Assembly: GCA_934045905.1 (NCBI GenBank)
Contig: OW203764.1
Span: forward strand, 33,645,629-33,709,628
DNA from: Leuctra nigra
Lineage: Eukaryota; Arthropoda; Insecta; Plecoptera; Leuctridae
Direction: 5' to 3'
DNA: 64,000 nt
The notes under the pieces are model-generated. The model searched no databases. It saw nothing but the letters and a program-made list of their open reading frames with translations, and had not been told where the DNA came from. Numbering within the stretch: position 1 is the first letter of the stretch; each line of letters opens with the position of its first letter. The position numbers were made by a program, and so were the translations under genes. Positions 36,619 to 49,496 of this stretch are shown here, piece after piece.

Positions 36619-37204
36619 ACGCATCGCTCTGCGGATCATTGCGTAGGAGAATACAGAATTGAAGAATGAAGGCGAATTGCTTATTTATAATTTAACATGA
36701 TGTGTTTTTGAAGATTTGACTATTTTAAATATATGAATCGTAATGTAGTTAACAACAATAAAATCAATATTTTACGGTATTTGCTAATATTTTGCTCAAT
36801 CCCTTAGCTCCGACAATTGTTACAGAAAACTTACCAATGCAGAAATGCTGGCAATCTTCCTATTGCATTTGCTTTTTTGTGACGGATATCAATATTGCAA
36901 CGTAATAAGAATAAGCATTCTTTGTTACCTGGAAATAAACAGTTCGTAAAGTTAAACACAAAAATATGAAGTAGGATTACTGCAAAAAGTCACTAACTTA
37001 CATTTTGTTGAGCTGATTAGCTGCTTCAACAGATAAAAAATAGTCGTTTCTGTAGACTTGCAAATTTCTAATTTCTGACAGTATTTAGAAACCTACCAAA
37101 CATAATTCTAAATTTCCTTTTAAGCCACAAAAAGTATATCCTAATGATTCTTTTTTTGCACTACTACTACGTGAGTACGAATTTAATCCAAAGAAAACAG
37201 TGTA
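36619..37204 (+). terminator. CYP4G 3' UTR with AATAAA at 36757-36762, then convergent gap
   Basis: AATAAA lies 139 bp after the CYP4G stop. The rest, up to the stop of the minus-strand odorant receptor, holds nothing recognisable and must include that gene's 3' UTR. Confidence 0.6.
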
Positions 37205-40200
37205 TCAATACATAAGTACTTTCCAATAAATGTAAGTAAGTGCCTTTCTGTAGTAAAAAGTCACCCAAACGAGTAAGTCACTTACGCTGACGAACAATCC
37301 CATTGTCAGTCGGATGTAGCCGAATACTTTGATTCCAATCTCGACGTTGCTTCTCAAAATCAAGATGCGCATAAACTGTTTGAACTTTTTCGAAGCTCCA
37401 ATCCAATCACAGTTGAAGACAGATTCCTTGATTTTGCCGCTCTGTTTGAATGAAAGTAAGAATTGCTCATGAATGTTTATCACGAATGAAATCAGTATAA
37501 GACACACATTATTATTATGAACTCTGTAACTCGGAGGTAGAAGGGCGGACGTCTGTTTCAATGATTAATGAGGTATAAAGTCAAGAACAAGTATTTCTGG
37601 GTCCATCCAATCATATTTGTAATGGTGACATGAGTCAATGTGTAAGAGAATACTTCAATAACTGTATTTGTTGGCATCAGTTAAGCTGGGTTCCCATACT
37701 TCGCATCGAATTCACTTCCGGTTCGCTTCTCTTTCGCAAAATGGCTACCTTTTAACAAGGGAAATAGTCCATGTATACATTCGCATGTTCGCGTGTTTCG
37801 GTTTCGTTAAAGTTAAAATTGGCTCAACTTTAACGAAACCGAAACACGCGAAAATGCGAATGTAAACATGGACGATTTCCCTTGTTAAAAGGTAGCCATT
37901 TTGCGAAAGCGAAGCGAACCGGAAGTGAATTCGATGCGAAGTATGGGAACCCAGCTTTAAGAGTCCTGGGGACCGCTATGGAAACTGACGGATTGTGTCA
38001 AATTTTCCCAAATTCCCTCAGTCTCCCCAAGGCTCATTATTTACTCCACTGTTATACAACTTTGGAAAGAAGTTTGATTCCCATTTTCTCGTAATACTAT
38101 TGAGAAATTTTAATACATATTTGAAACAAAAAATATTTTTTTTCATATTTTTTCATGAAATAGGTATGTGAAAAAGAAAACTTTCTTTTCTTTAAATATT
38201 TCTTAAATTTTCTCAATAGTATTGCGAGAAAATGGGTATCAAACTTCCTCCCAAAGTTGTATAACAGTGGAGTAAATAATGAGCCTTGGGGAGACTGAGG
38301 GAATTTTGGAAAATTTGACTCAGTCCGTCAGTTTCCATAGCGGTCCCCATGACTCTTAAAGTGCAATTGATAGAGATTGATTACATGATTCAACAAGCAA
38401 AGTAAAATTGATAAAATGTCTACCGGCCTTCTACCTCTGAGATACTGAACTGTATTTGGCTTACCTCATCAGTAACTTCCGTTGCTAAGTAACAGTGCGT
38501 GTAGAGTTGCAGAACACAGCCAATCAGAATGGCGATCAGACCTCGACTTTTATCAGTCAGCGCTGAATCACTCTGGAAAATAGAAACAATTCAAATTATT
38601 AGGTAGGTATATGGAATTGAGAGAGTTTGCAATGCGAAATTTAATCTTGATCGGTCTATTTTTACTTTTCAATCTAATCGTCGGAGTCGACTCAAAATCT
38701 ATACACGTGACCTCTAGTATGGCGTGTTTATTACACAATTTCAAATCGAATGGTTCATTGGTTTGATCTTGACAGTGCAGGCAAAAACACAAAACAAAAT
38801 GGAGAAAGTGACACAAATAAGTTTTCTTGGACGAACGATGCAACTTAAGCTTTCCAAAATTATTAAATTAGGTAAAAATTTTAATATTTAAACAGGGAAA
38901 TGGACTAATTTTTGTTGAATAGTTGAAGCCAAATGAATATCACACATGTTGGTTCCAACGTTATTCCAGACAGAGTTGAAATTAAGTGTGGAAACTACAT
39001 CACGGACAGTTACTGACGAAGAAAGCCACATTTTGCACAAAGCTTCTATAATGATAAACCTTCTTTTAGTTGGAGCTGCTTATACTTGACTGTAACTATT
39101 GTGTCAGATCTATTTTATTGAAAGTACATTTATTTTTGCGGTCTGCTCTGTTTTGTTATTACTGAACATAGTTCATTGCCGGGCGTCTAGTTGACGAAGT
39201 GAATAACACATGCATTGCAAAAAATTACTTTTAAAAAATCTGTGCTACTCTCTTGTCATACGAGAAGAGAATGAGAAGAAGCATTCGTATGAGAAGATAA
39301 AAGCAGAGATGTTTAAAAATAATTTTGTGAAATGCATTACATTTTGCTTGTATTTCCCCCCCCCCCCCCATCCCGTATATCAGATGCCCGAAGATTCCGC
39401 CCGCCTCGTCGGAAACACGTCAAACTCAAGCATAACAGAACAGAGAAGATACTACAGAAATACAAAATGTATCATTCGTGGTGTCTTAGTTACTAGGAAA
39501 ACGCTCAGTGTATGCGTTGATGAGCGAGCACGGGTACGTGCATTTCTCGAACCGGATTTCCGTACCAAACGCACAGAAAACATATGAATTGAAATACGAT
39601 CCACTCTATCAACATAAAAGTATATGCTTTTCATTAATTAAACTTGAAAATAGCATCTTAATACCTGGTACCAAAGCAAATTAGATATAATTGCAGTGGA
39701 AAACATAATTTCGACACTTCATTTCTGACAGCGATTAAAAATGTCAATAAGTTCATACGTTTTTAACTGATTGGGATGAAAATGTGTAAAATAAGAGACA
39801 ATGCTGTTCTTAATGACCATGAAAAATATGAGTTTGACCAGATTTATGGAAGACCATTTTCATTTTTCAACCTTTCGGGAGATATTTATTTAAATTTTAA
39901 CCAATGAATGGATTTCCAAAAAAATAGGGCCTGTAACGCCCAGATATTGTCCGTACATGTGTGCAAAATTTCAGCTCGATCGAAGAAAAACTGTAACCTG
40001 TCCCTCAAGAACAGAAAAAACACACACAAAAAACAGAGGTTCGTGCCAAAAGAGTGAAAAGGAGTCGCTCGCTCATGTGTTGCAATGCATACCAAGGAGA
40101 GGTAGAGTGCGCATGCTCCTGTAGACACGATGTTGCATGTCAGCTGGATCATGTACAAACTGTTGAACACGGTCTGGAAATAACTCGTGAACCTGAGGAA

Positions 40201-43200
40201 CAAAATGACAGAAGATATCGCGAAGAGTTTCAAAGAGATCTTACTCGTCAACAAACCAGAGAGAGTATAAACTCAACCTTTTCAGAACGGATTGTTTAGA
40301 GTTTTGTCAAAAAGTCAAAATAACCACAGGACGTGTTTAGCAAGGAAGGTGTTCATAATGTCAAGAACGTATCCAGGATGAATTTCCGGGGGGGGGGGGG
40401 GGGGGGCATTATTACATTCGTTTTGGTGCAATTTTGAATCAAAGTGTAGCTAATTTGGGGACATATCTATATTAATGTCTAAATATTGGTCTAAGAAGTT
40501 TAAGTATTGCTACATTAATTGAACTTATTCGCAAATGCAAGTCCGGAGCGCAGTCCCTGTAATTTTTTTAAATTTAACTAAATTCCAAGCATTTTGGTAC
40601 GTTTTCGATTTGCTCTGTTGTGTGATTTTTTTTATGTATCCCTGATTTCGGGTGTGCCCCCCTCCCTAAATAAACACCCTTGCATAATAATAATGGAAGA
40701 TAAAGATTTATCATTATTGTCATCATTGTATTATTCGGTACTTTTATGTAGTTTGCTTACACGAGGGGATTGAACGTTAAATTGATTTACCTATTCAGGC
40801 TATAACATGAAATACATTGTTTCTATCACCACACTCACAATGGGCTAGATAAAATACCACAATAAAAACTATCTAGTTAGCTCTGCCTTTTCAAAAATGT
40901 CAACCGCAGTTCAAGTTTCCAGGTATCTATTTATGTTTTTTGATGTTGAGAAACGGTGTGCTTCTCGGGAAACGTTGAAAGAAGTAGTGCTAGCCTATAG
41001 TTTTCATGTTATCTATTGAATATTGCAAGAATGTTCACGTGCCCCTGAAGAGAATGACAGTTCTACTTTGACTTTTTGCTCATTAAAAATGAAAAGACAT
41101 GTTGCCGTCATAGAACAAACTCAAACAAACCCAGACCGAATACACACTTAATACTCACTTTGTAAGTTCGACGTGATATGCTACGATTTCCTTCATCATA
41201 CTCTCCGTCTCCATATTTATCTCGTACTCGGAAATTGACCCATTATGTTTGCCACCAGAATTTTCTTGAAGTTTAATAACTGTATTCGTTTTCGTCTCAT
41301 TAAAATAGAATTTACTAGTATTTTTATTCAAATCCTTTTGACTTTTTCTCTCTTTCGGAACTGCTGTCTGACTTCTGGTTTGAAACCGCCTCGCAAACCG
41401 TGTTGTGATGAGAGACGCACGAAACACGCTGTCACGTTTCATCCCGCGTCCTTCTAGTTTCGCCTCGCAGATGTGTCGTATGTTCTCCAACTTGTATCTC
41501 AACATCTTGTATCTGCCGACGACGTGAATCAGCAAGACGAACGCGAGAGTGTCGCAGACGCTCATGATGTTGATGTTGCCGATCATGGAGACAGAGAGAT
41601 GCACGAGCGAGACCTCGAACAATGGAGACTGAGAGTTGTCGTACGGCAGCCAGCCCCTGGGGAAAAACACAGAGTACGTCTTATCACATTCCGTTCGAGA
41701 ACACAAAATACTGATTATTGAAGGGGTTTTCATGTTTCCGATCTCTTGTTTTGTGATTATAGTTGTGATTTTCTGTCTTAAGTAAAACAATATTTGTGTT
41801 GCACATAAATTGTTTTCTAGGAATCGATTTTTAAGAGTTAATAATGACGAATATAATTATTAATAATATCCGCATGATTATTTAATACAAATATTTTTTT
41901 ACATATTTTTACTAAATAAAACATAATATTTGTATGATTTATCATACAAATGTACAAAATAACAACATTCAAATTTTCCCAAATAGCAATAATAAAGAAA
42001 AGATAAAGATACAGTGAGAAGATAATAATTATTATATTATATTATTATATTGAACAATCAAAACGAAAGCTTAACATAATATTTTATTATTTTACGGGAA
42101 AACAATTGGGATGATTTTGAATAAATGTCCATTTCTATTAACTTTAAAGATTATATTAGTATAAACGACTTGGTGTATTACTTAACCTCCAAACCAAAGT
42201 TCGAGCCGTCAGAGACTTCTTGAAGTTCAACGCCGTGAAAACAGTGACCAACGTCGCGTAAGCTATGGGATATCCCCAGAGCACCCTCCTCGCTATCCTC
42301 TCCGTCTTGCCTCTGATCGCCCTCTGCATCTCGTCGTCCTCGTCGTCGACGTCGTGGAGGTGGTCGATGAGCCGCAGCAGGCGGCGGACTCTCTTCTGCT
42401 GGACCAGCAGCGTGCACATCTTCACCGCCGTGATGATGTTGGTGAAGATCGTCGTGACGCTCTCGGCGACGGCCAGCGCGTCGCCGACGTTCAGGTAGAT
42501 GTCGACGCAGTGGACCACGAGCACGCGGTACACGTTGTTCGCGAGCACGATGCGGGGGTAGAGGTGGCACAGAGTCCGCAGCCATGGCCGGGTGATGACG
42601 TCATTTCCGGGAAGCAGACCTGTGACCAGGAGTAGAATTTAGTTCAAAGACTCACAGATCATTTCAAAAACAATTCTTTAAAATGAAAAGTAATGCCAAG
42701 ACAGTTCACTAATTACAGATTTAGAGAGGAAGATATTGTTACGGGCTGGCACACATTCTACAGAAACGTTAACTTTTATCATTACCAATTAGTTCTGGGC
42801 TCACGTACACAAATGGTATGAATGAAATGAATGAGAAACATCCCGCAACAGGTTGATGATGATAGCTGATGTTTAAGTAGAATGTGAACTAGTCCGCCGC
42901 AGTTGATAATTCATATTATAGTTAAGTAGAATGTGAACCAGCCCGCCGCATGTGATAATTCATATTATAGTTAAGTAGAATGTGAACCAGCCCGCCGCAT
43001 TTGATATTGCATGTAGACGTGTTTGTACCCTAGATGACCAGTTGGGTTTTTCCAACTGTCTTGCAGGTAAAATGATTCATTAAGTATCATTTCAAACATT
43101 GAGTAATATCGTATATTATTATGTAGCTGTTGCGGAGATTTGATCAATTTAATTTTTATAAAAATATAACATCTAATATAATTTCTGCATTATTCAACAG

Positions 43201-43347
43201 GAAAACATTTCCTATGCCATTGTTATAACATTCCAGAAAACATAAAATGCTACTGAAATTAAAACACGAGTGTATGTTATTTGTACACTTACCATGATAT
43301 ATAAGCATTTTCTCCATCAAATCCAAACATTTTATACTATATTTCAT
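37205..43347 (-). CDS. Odorant receptor (7TM ligand-gated channel subunit)
   Basis: 476 residues in six exons, all GT/AG with matching phases: 43347-43293, 42619-42187, 41656-41159, 40192-40093, 38572-38465, 37441-37205. Exon 1 ends so that the junction reads YHG|LLPG, the G-L-x-P start of insect ORs. Exon 2 has DIYLNVGDALAVAESVTTIF and the LLRLIDHLHD loop. Exon 3 opens RGWLPYD. Exon 4 reads FTSYFQTVFNSLYM. Exon 5 ends CYLATEVTDE, matching the OR pattern CYxxxxVxxE. Exon 6 has CDWIGASKKFKQFM and ends KALTYIYWKVLMY. Known: such receptors pair with Orco in antennal neuron dendrites as odour-gated cation channels; the ligand cannot be read from sequence. Exon 3 carries a long hydrophilic loop (SQTAVPKERKSQKDLNKNTS...). 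Several introns carry transposons. The last exon may hide a 42-nt intron (37272-37231). Confidence 0.85.
37685..37956. mobile_element. Foldback element, TTAA-flanked
   Basis: GCTGGGTTCCCATACTTCGC at 37685 is inverted at 37937-37955. The arms are about 130 bp with a tiny loop near 37822. TTAA lies on both sides (37681-37684, 37957-37960). The arms contain CACTTCCGGTTCGC and AAAATGGCTACC. Confidence 0.75.
37961..38355. mobile_element. Foldback element, TTAA-flanked, adjacent to the previous one
   Basis: Starts GAGTCCTGGGGACCGCTATG and ends GCGGTCCCCATGACTC. The arms (about 180 bp) pair with few mismatches around an AT-rich centre at 38150. TTAA on both sides (37957-37960, shared with the neighbour, and 38356-38359). 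The GAGTC ends are shared with the elements at 869 and 60820. Confidence 0.75.
39493..40074 (-). mobile_element. HINE-like element in odorant receptor intron 4
   Basis: 3' CTAG at 39496-39493 and 5' GGAGTCGCTCGCTCA at 40060-40074, 18 bp from the exon 4 donor. It is in the same orientation as the host gene. Confidence 0.65.
40193..41158 (-). other. Odorant receptor intron 3
   Basis: No exon. A run of 19 G (40388-40406) starts a stretch ending GTGCCCCCCTCCC (40652-40664), possibly a decayed element. Confidence 0.4.
42871..43017 (+). repeat. About 50-bp minisatellite, three units
   Basis: AAGTAGAATGTGAAC(T/C)AG(T/C)CCGCCGCA recurs at about 42875, 42924 and 42973, with GATAATTCATATTATAGTT between units. 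It lies in odorant receptor intron 1. A similar AAGTAGAATGTAGGACAG occurs at 54979. Confidence 0.7.
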
Positions 43348-44253
43348 TTTTAATTAGAGAAATGATCACATACAAATTATAAAAGTACAATAGTTAGTTT
43401 ATTGATATGATTACAATTTAACTGTTCTGTGCAATCAGACTGTGAATGAATGCGTCCAACTTGCTTCGAAATGTTCAGCTGACTGGTGATTCAACTTGAT
43501 GGCTTCTGTTGGTCTAATACCAATGAAATATTCACTTTTGGCCTTTATCAATACTGCAACAACGTATGACGCAAAACGTTTGTAACAAATACATGAAACA
43601 CAAAAGAGCAACTAACTTTAGTCCCATTTTTTTTTAACTTTTTGGACGTTTTACGAAGCGCCACCATTAGTTCTCGTAATTCAAGTCAGTGACTTGGTAT
43701 ACGATTTACAAATCAATTAAATAAATTAGACAAAAATTTGTATCGCTGTTGATATATTTTTTAACATCTTTCTATAGAAATGTGATATTTTAACTATTAT
43801 TTTAAATCATTTGATGCGGTACGACCTCAATTTTTACCGATTATTATCATTATTTAATCCATGACACAACATTAAAAAATGGTCAGAAAAGTACAAGTTT
43901 TTGAGGTTATATTTTTAATTTATATAATATATTACATTTTTTTACAGGAGATATGTTAAATTTGGACGTTCGACCAAGTTAGCTAATGAGAAATTTCAAA
44001 ATTCTCTCAAGACATCTCTTAAATTAATCCCGTTACACGTTTTATTTCTTCGTATTTGCATTTGTTATTGTTTGAGTTATATTTCAGGAATATTTGAAGA
44101 ATGTCTATAAGTATAAGACTTTCGATGGAAGTACTTTAAAAATCAATAATGGTGAATAAATAAATACTTATACCACTTCAATCTCTAGCTCTAGCAGTAA
44201 ACGAAGTATAAACGTCCAAGTAAAAATGAAACCCATCAACGCACACTGATACA
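43348..44253. other. Region upstream of the odorant receptor
   Basis: AT-rich, no exon or clear repeat. It presumably contains the receptor promoter, but no core element stands out. Confidence 0.4.
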
Positions 44254-45105
44254 CGTCACAACAAGCACGTCACAACAAGCACGTCACAACAACACAACAC
44301 AACAAGCACGTCACAACAAGCACGTCACAACAAGCACGTCACAACAAGCACGTCACAACAAGCACGTCTCAACAAACACGTCACAACAAGCACGTCACAA
44401 CAAGCACGTCACAACAACACGTCACAACAAGCACGTCACAACAAGCACGTCACAACAAGCACGTCTCAACAAACACGTCACAACAAGCACGTCACAACAA
44501 GCACGTCACAACAAGCACGTCACAACAAGCACGTCACAACAAGCACGTCACAACAAGCACGTCACAACAAGCACGTCACAACAACACGTCACAACAAGCA
44601 CGTCACAACAAGCACGTCACACAAGCACGTCACAACAACACGTCACAACAAGCACGTCACAACAAGCACGTCACAACAAGCACGTCACAACAACACGTCA
44701 CAACAAGCACGTCACAACAAGCACGTCACAACAAGCACGTCACAACAACACGTCACAACAAGCACGTCACACAAGCACGTCACAACAAGCACGTCTCAAC
44801 AAACACGTCACAACAAGCACGTCACAACAAGCACGTCACAACAACACGTCACAACAAGCACTTCACACAAGCACGTCACAACAAGCACGAAACAACAAGC
44901 ACGTCACAACAAGCACGTCACAACATGCACGTCACAACCTGCACGTCACAACATGCACGTCACAACATGCACGTCACAACAAGCTCGTCACAACAACACG
45001 TCACAACAAGCACGTCACAACAAGCACGTCACAACAAGCACGTCACAACAAGCACGTCACAACAAGCACGTCACAACAAGCACGTCACAACAAGCACGTC
45101 ATTGT
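44254..45105 (+). repeat. 14-bp satellite array, about 60 units
   Basis: Unit ACAACAAGCACGTC repeated over about 850 bp with frequent 12-bp variants lacking AG (ACAACACGTC-type) and a few point variants (ATGCACGTC, CACGTCTC). The array is flanked by unique sequence. ORFs across it (THNMHV/QQARHN-type repeats) are by-products of the repeat. Confidence 0.95.
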
Positions 45106-45423
45106 TATAAGCAAGTCTTGTTATACGTGCTTAGTATAGCTGTCTCGACTATCGGCTCGCACACATTCGGTACACGTATGTCGTGCTGAATACAACTATA
45201 TGCAAACAGCTTACTGCAAATTGAACAGATTTTACCATTATTTTACCACCATACCATTTTACCACTATACAAATATGGTGTATGACATAAGTTTCAATTA
45301 AAAACGGTTAAAATAGTTCGAGACATGGCATCACAGTTTAAAAATGAGGATTGTAATATTCACTCTAAAATGAATCAAGTACACACTTGTGCAAACTTAA
45401 ATAAATAATTCCCGAACATCTCT

Positions 45424-45663
45424 AACGGGAAACCACGCGACCACTCGATATTGCAATTTCAAAACATCGCCGCGCTGCGAACACGAACAGCCACGGAGAT
45501 CCACGAAGACACCCGAAAGCTCTTCACACAGGGCTGCCGCGACGTTGCCGGATTGCTCCTGAAAACTTCGGCACAAACAGTTGAAGCATTCGCCGAGAGA
45601 TCGCGCTGTCTGTCATTCGAGGATTCGCTGACCTGCGCGTATACAAAAAGGTTGATTGTGTAA
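45424..45663. other. GC-rich block with open frames on both strands, unassigned
   Basis: About 55% GC in an AT-rich setting. The plus frame at 45451-45663 (MQFQNIAALRTRTATEIHED...) is open for 70 codons. On the minus strand a good acceptor (TTTGTATACGCGCAG|G, about 45634) leads into an open frame. I recognise neither product. It may be an isolated exon of an unplaced gene. Confidence 0.25.
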
Positions 45664-45939
45664 GGAATGTATTATTGTCTAAAAAAAGTACTTGCATAAA
45701 GTAGGGCATATGAGTCGTGAGAATCAACCCTTTCTGAGGAAACAATCTCATAGCGGAATGAACTGTACCTTGATCAAAATGTTCAACGATGCCATTATGT
45801 TAGATTAGTTTAGAATAGAAGTTAGAACCATCCATGCCCATCACGCAACTGTTTTTAGGTCCAAATCAAAACTAGGTTAGTGTATAGAATCTTGAATCAA
45901 TTACTGATACAAGTACAGTACTCCTTTTAGTAAACTTTA

Positions 45940-46718
45940 CAGGCTATTCCATTTCAAAAGGGGAATGGAAACCACGCCCATTCCACCTTGCTATTGGTTG
46001 TTGGTTCGAGGCGGGAAACAAATTCATAGAAGCCAACGGAAAAACTTGGCAGTGCCAACTTAGCTGAGAAAGTACTAACATATTACAACATATTAAAATT
46101 ACTTTTTAAATGTATTTTGTTGACCCAGGCTATTAAGAGGGCTTGGTAGTGAGCGTGGCCTTGAAGAGTTTTTTAATCGATTTTTATCAATATCTTTTTC
46201 CAGTGTAATTGTTAACAAAATAGGGCTATGGACGTGAATTCAGAACAGTTCACTGAAAATAATTTCATAGTTTGGATTTTTTATTTTTTTTAATTTTGTC
46301 CAACAGGTGTTTAGAACCCGAAAATTTAGTAATTTTCGGGTTCTAAACACCTGTTGGACACAATAAAACTAATAACTTATTCCAAACTATGAAATTATTT
46401 TCAGTGAACTGTTCTGAATTCACGTCCATAGCCCTATTTTGTTAACAATTACACTGGAACAAGATATTGATAAAAATCGATTAAAAAACTCTTCAAGGTC
46501 AAACTCACTACCCAGCCGTCTTAAATAGAGGATTTTATGGCAACAAGTGATAAATTATTTACTTTATGACTGATTTATAGGTCTAGTGGTCGTTCAAACA
46601 CTTCAGTGATAATCACCAAGCAAAAATTTTATGGTAGTGGTACTGCAAACTATGCCATCTGTGGGAGAATTGCGAACTTCTTGGAACTTCTATTCCCCTT
46701 TTGAAATGGAATAAACTG
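45940..46718. mobile_element. 780-bp foldback element with TA target sites
   Basis: Ends CAGGCTATTCCATTTC / GAAATGGAATAAACTG between TA dinucleotides (45938-45939, 46719-46720). The inner arms 46170-46325 and 46335-46500 pair almost perfectly around GAAAATTTAGTAATTTTC. No ORF. The CAG...CTG ends with TA sites suggest a mariner-like element. Confidence 0.7.
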
Positions 46719-49496
46719 TAGCTGTATGCCATTGGTCTCAATAAGTTTAAGTATTCTGTAAGTTTATGGATTTAAAATATCTATAAAGTTGGTAAAGGAT
46801 AGGTGTAAAATGTTCAGTAAAACATTGTTAATTTAATTACTTTTCTTTATTATAGGTAATATCGGACTACAATAAATTCACATAATTCTTGGTTTTCCAT
46901 AAGCATGTCTAATTTGTTTTCATTGAAAATTCATTCTGGAATAAGTAAGAATTGTTGCTGATTATCTTAACATGCCTGATATGCACCAGAAAGTTACCCA
47001 CTTGCATAATGCCGCATTCGCGTTGTAAAGCATTGGAACAGAAAGTAAGACAGAAAACGTCAATCGATGGGAGGAAGATGAAGACAACACTAATAATGTC
47101 TGGCTGAATTGAAGATGCCACAAATACAGAACATTATCCACGTTGTATACAAAATTAAGACAATTAATAACATTTCAGTAGTCAATATGAAACTATTTTC
47201 AATTTTTAGAAAAGGGAAAGTTGCTTTTAGCAAAGAAACTTTAGTATTGAATACATGAAGATTGAGTAACAACGTTTTGACAATGTTTGTAACACAAAGG
47301 TACTATTTGACGGGTTTTACCCAGGGTACACTTTAACTCCCAGTGAAGAAGCCAGATCCTCAACTTAACAAGAATATGCACATTTAGAATGGTTTAAAAA
47401 AAATAGAAAATAAAAAATTGCGTATAACACATTGTTTAACTCTTAGAAGATGGCCAATGTGAAAAACATTTGACAGAACAATGACACAACTAACAATCAA
47501 TAAATCGATTAAAAATTATAAATGCATCTGTATCCTTTATTAGAAACTGATTTAGACTTATCAGGGAATCAGTAAAAATAATTAAATTATTTGTCTCAGT
47601 GTTTAATGAAATTACATATCCAAAATGAGTAGATTGTTATTAGACGTATTCAATGAAGCTTGTGAAAGTAAGGCAATATAATTGAGAAACTCATAGCATG
47701 CTCTCACGGGCTAAGCATGACAAACATGTAGATATTGTAATTTTAAACACAAACAAGAATTCTTTCACAACAGTTTCGTAATATTAAAATTGAAAGCCCA
47801 TTGAAAAGTTTGATATTATATGGTACTAGAGGTTTGTACGATGATAAAAGGTAAAAATAATGTAAGTATAATATTAAATATAATATTACGTATATTATAC
47901 TTCGGTTAAAAAGCAAAGTTGAAGATAGACCAAATAAAAATTAAACAAACTGAAGATTAAGTTATTGACGTTTTGGTAGAAACAAATTCCAGAGGTAAAA
48001 TTAGTTTGCATGGCCACGTCTTAGGAACACATTTTCTGCTTCACTTCGATCAGGAGTTGGTTTAAATCAAGCTTTGATAGTTGAAACAGCAGTAGAGACA
48101 TATATTATACACTTTTAAAATATATATTATACTGTTATAGATTGTTTTAAATAAAAACGTAATAATATTATGCTTTTGACAACACGTTTACATCTTTGTT
48201 TACCATTTATTGTATAATATTATTTGTACAATGAATTCGAAATTTAACCGAGATATTTTATTTATTTATACAACAAATTAATATTTTCATTCACAATCAT
48301 TTTTTCGGTGTCCCAAAATAATAAAAAAAAAACATCTAATTCTAATATTACCGACATAGACATATCACCTTTTCACTCAAAACGAACTACTATAGTTCAA
48401 AATCACTCATATCATAGGTACAACATTTTCATAGTCTCAATACTGATTTATACAGCGAGTGTTTATTTTAAAAATTGAATAACGAGAGGTTTTGTAACAC
48501 TCAGGTAGTGGCGACATTGTTGAGCCCAACACGCAGATGAGCAGATGGACAGATGAGCAGATGGGCAGATGGGCAGTTGAGCAGATCAACAGATGAAGAC
48601 ATCCAGCCGCACTTGTCCAGGAATCTGTAAATATATGCCACTCTTAGATCATTGTCGAAATGAGGAAAATCACTGAAAAATCATTAGTTTAGCATAACAA
48701 CTCCAGTCAATGTCTCGGAAAGTACATATCAATATTAACAAATCAATATTATCAAAATATTATCAATGTTAAGTACGTTCAATATTAGAGGGAATTGGGA
48801 AATAATTATGAATGTAATAATCATTATTTAAAATATTCTTTATGATCTATACTCTCACTTTCAAATGCATGAATAGTTCATAATTGCATTAAAGTTTTGA
48901 TGAGTTGAAGAGTGATGCAAAACAATATTGACTTCTTTCGGTTTCTGAGAAAAAAGCTATTCATAACGTAGTTAATAAAACTGGTACAATTTATGGTTAT
49001 ATTATATGGGCCAAAACTTCAAATAACCCTTTTTTATTATTGAAATAAAAATAGAAAATATAATGTGAACATATGCTGGTACTTTGACATAATTGGCTTC
49101 CAAATGGCCCAAATACTAATAAAATCGTGTAAAATGTGTTTGAAACACATCATAATTATGTATTGAATATCAAAAGAGAGTAAGAGAGAACATTTTCCGC
49201 ATTGTTAAGCCGTCCATCAGAATTACAACATTGTGCGTGTTGCAAAAATATGAGGATGTAACAGACAATTGTTTTAAATAATATGCATGTCAACGTTCTT
49301 GACAGATGACAAACAGAGGAGGGATCTTTTTTATATAAATTTGTAGCCAAATGCTTCCCATTCCATACTTCTTTGTTGATTTAGACGAAAAAATAATCTC
49401 AAATTGACATTAATACAATTCACATTTATTTCGATCCTTCGCGTGCAGCTTTTGCTTTAATAAAATACAAATCGTTGCTTACTGCTTTTAGCAAAT
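46719..49496. other. Intergenic, no gene seen
   Basis: AT-rich. 48533-48590 has a degenerate 10-bp repeat (GAGCAGATGG). Short TATAATATTA-type runs at 47870-47900 and 48110-48230. No exon found. Confidence 0.45.

Larger units (their letters stand above)
37525..38445. mobile_element. MITE (same family as 23045-23285), broken by two insertions
   Basis: The left part at 37525-37684 and right part at 38360-38445 match the left and right parts of 23045-23285, including GGCCTTCTACCTCTGAG at the right end. The two foldbacks below sit between them, in odorant receptor intron 5. Confidence 0.6.

Noticed and set aside
44254..45105. CRISPR-like array
   Set aside because: Direct 14-bp tandem repeats without spacers in a eukaryotic genome: a satellite, not CRISPR.
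44925..45189. Repetitive Thr/Ser/Gln/His protein frames
   Set aside because: Translation of the 14-bp satellite; no start context or flanking coding sequence.
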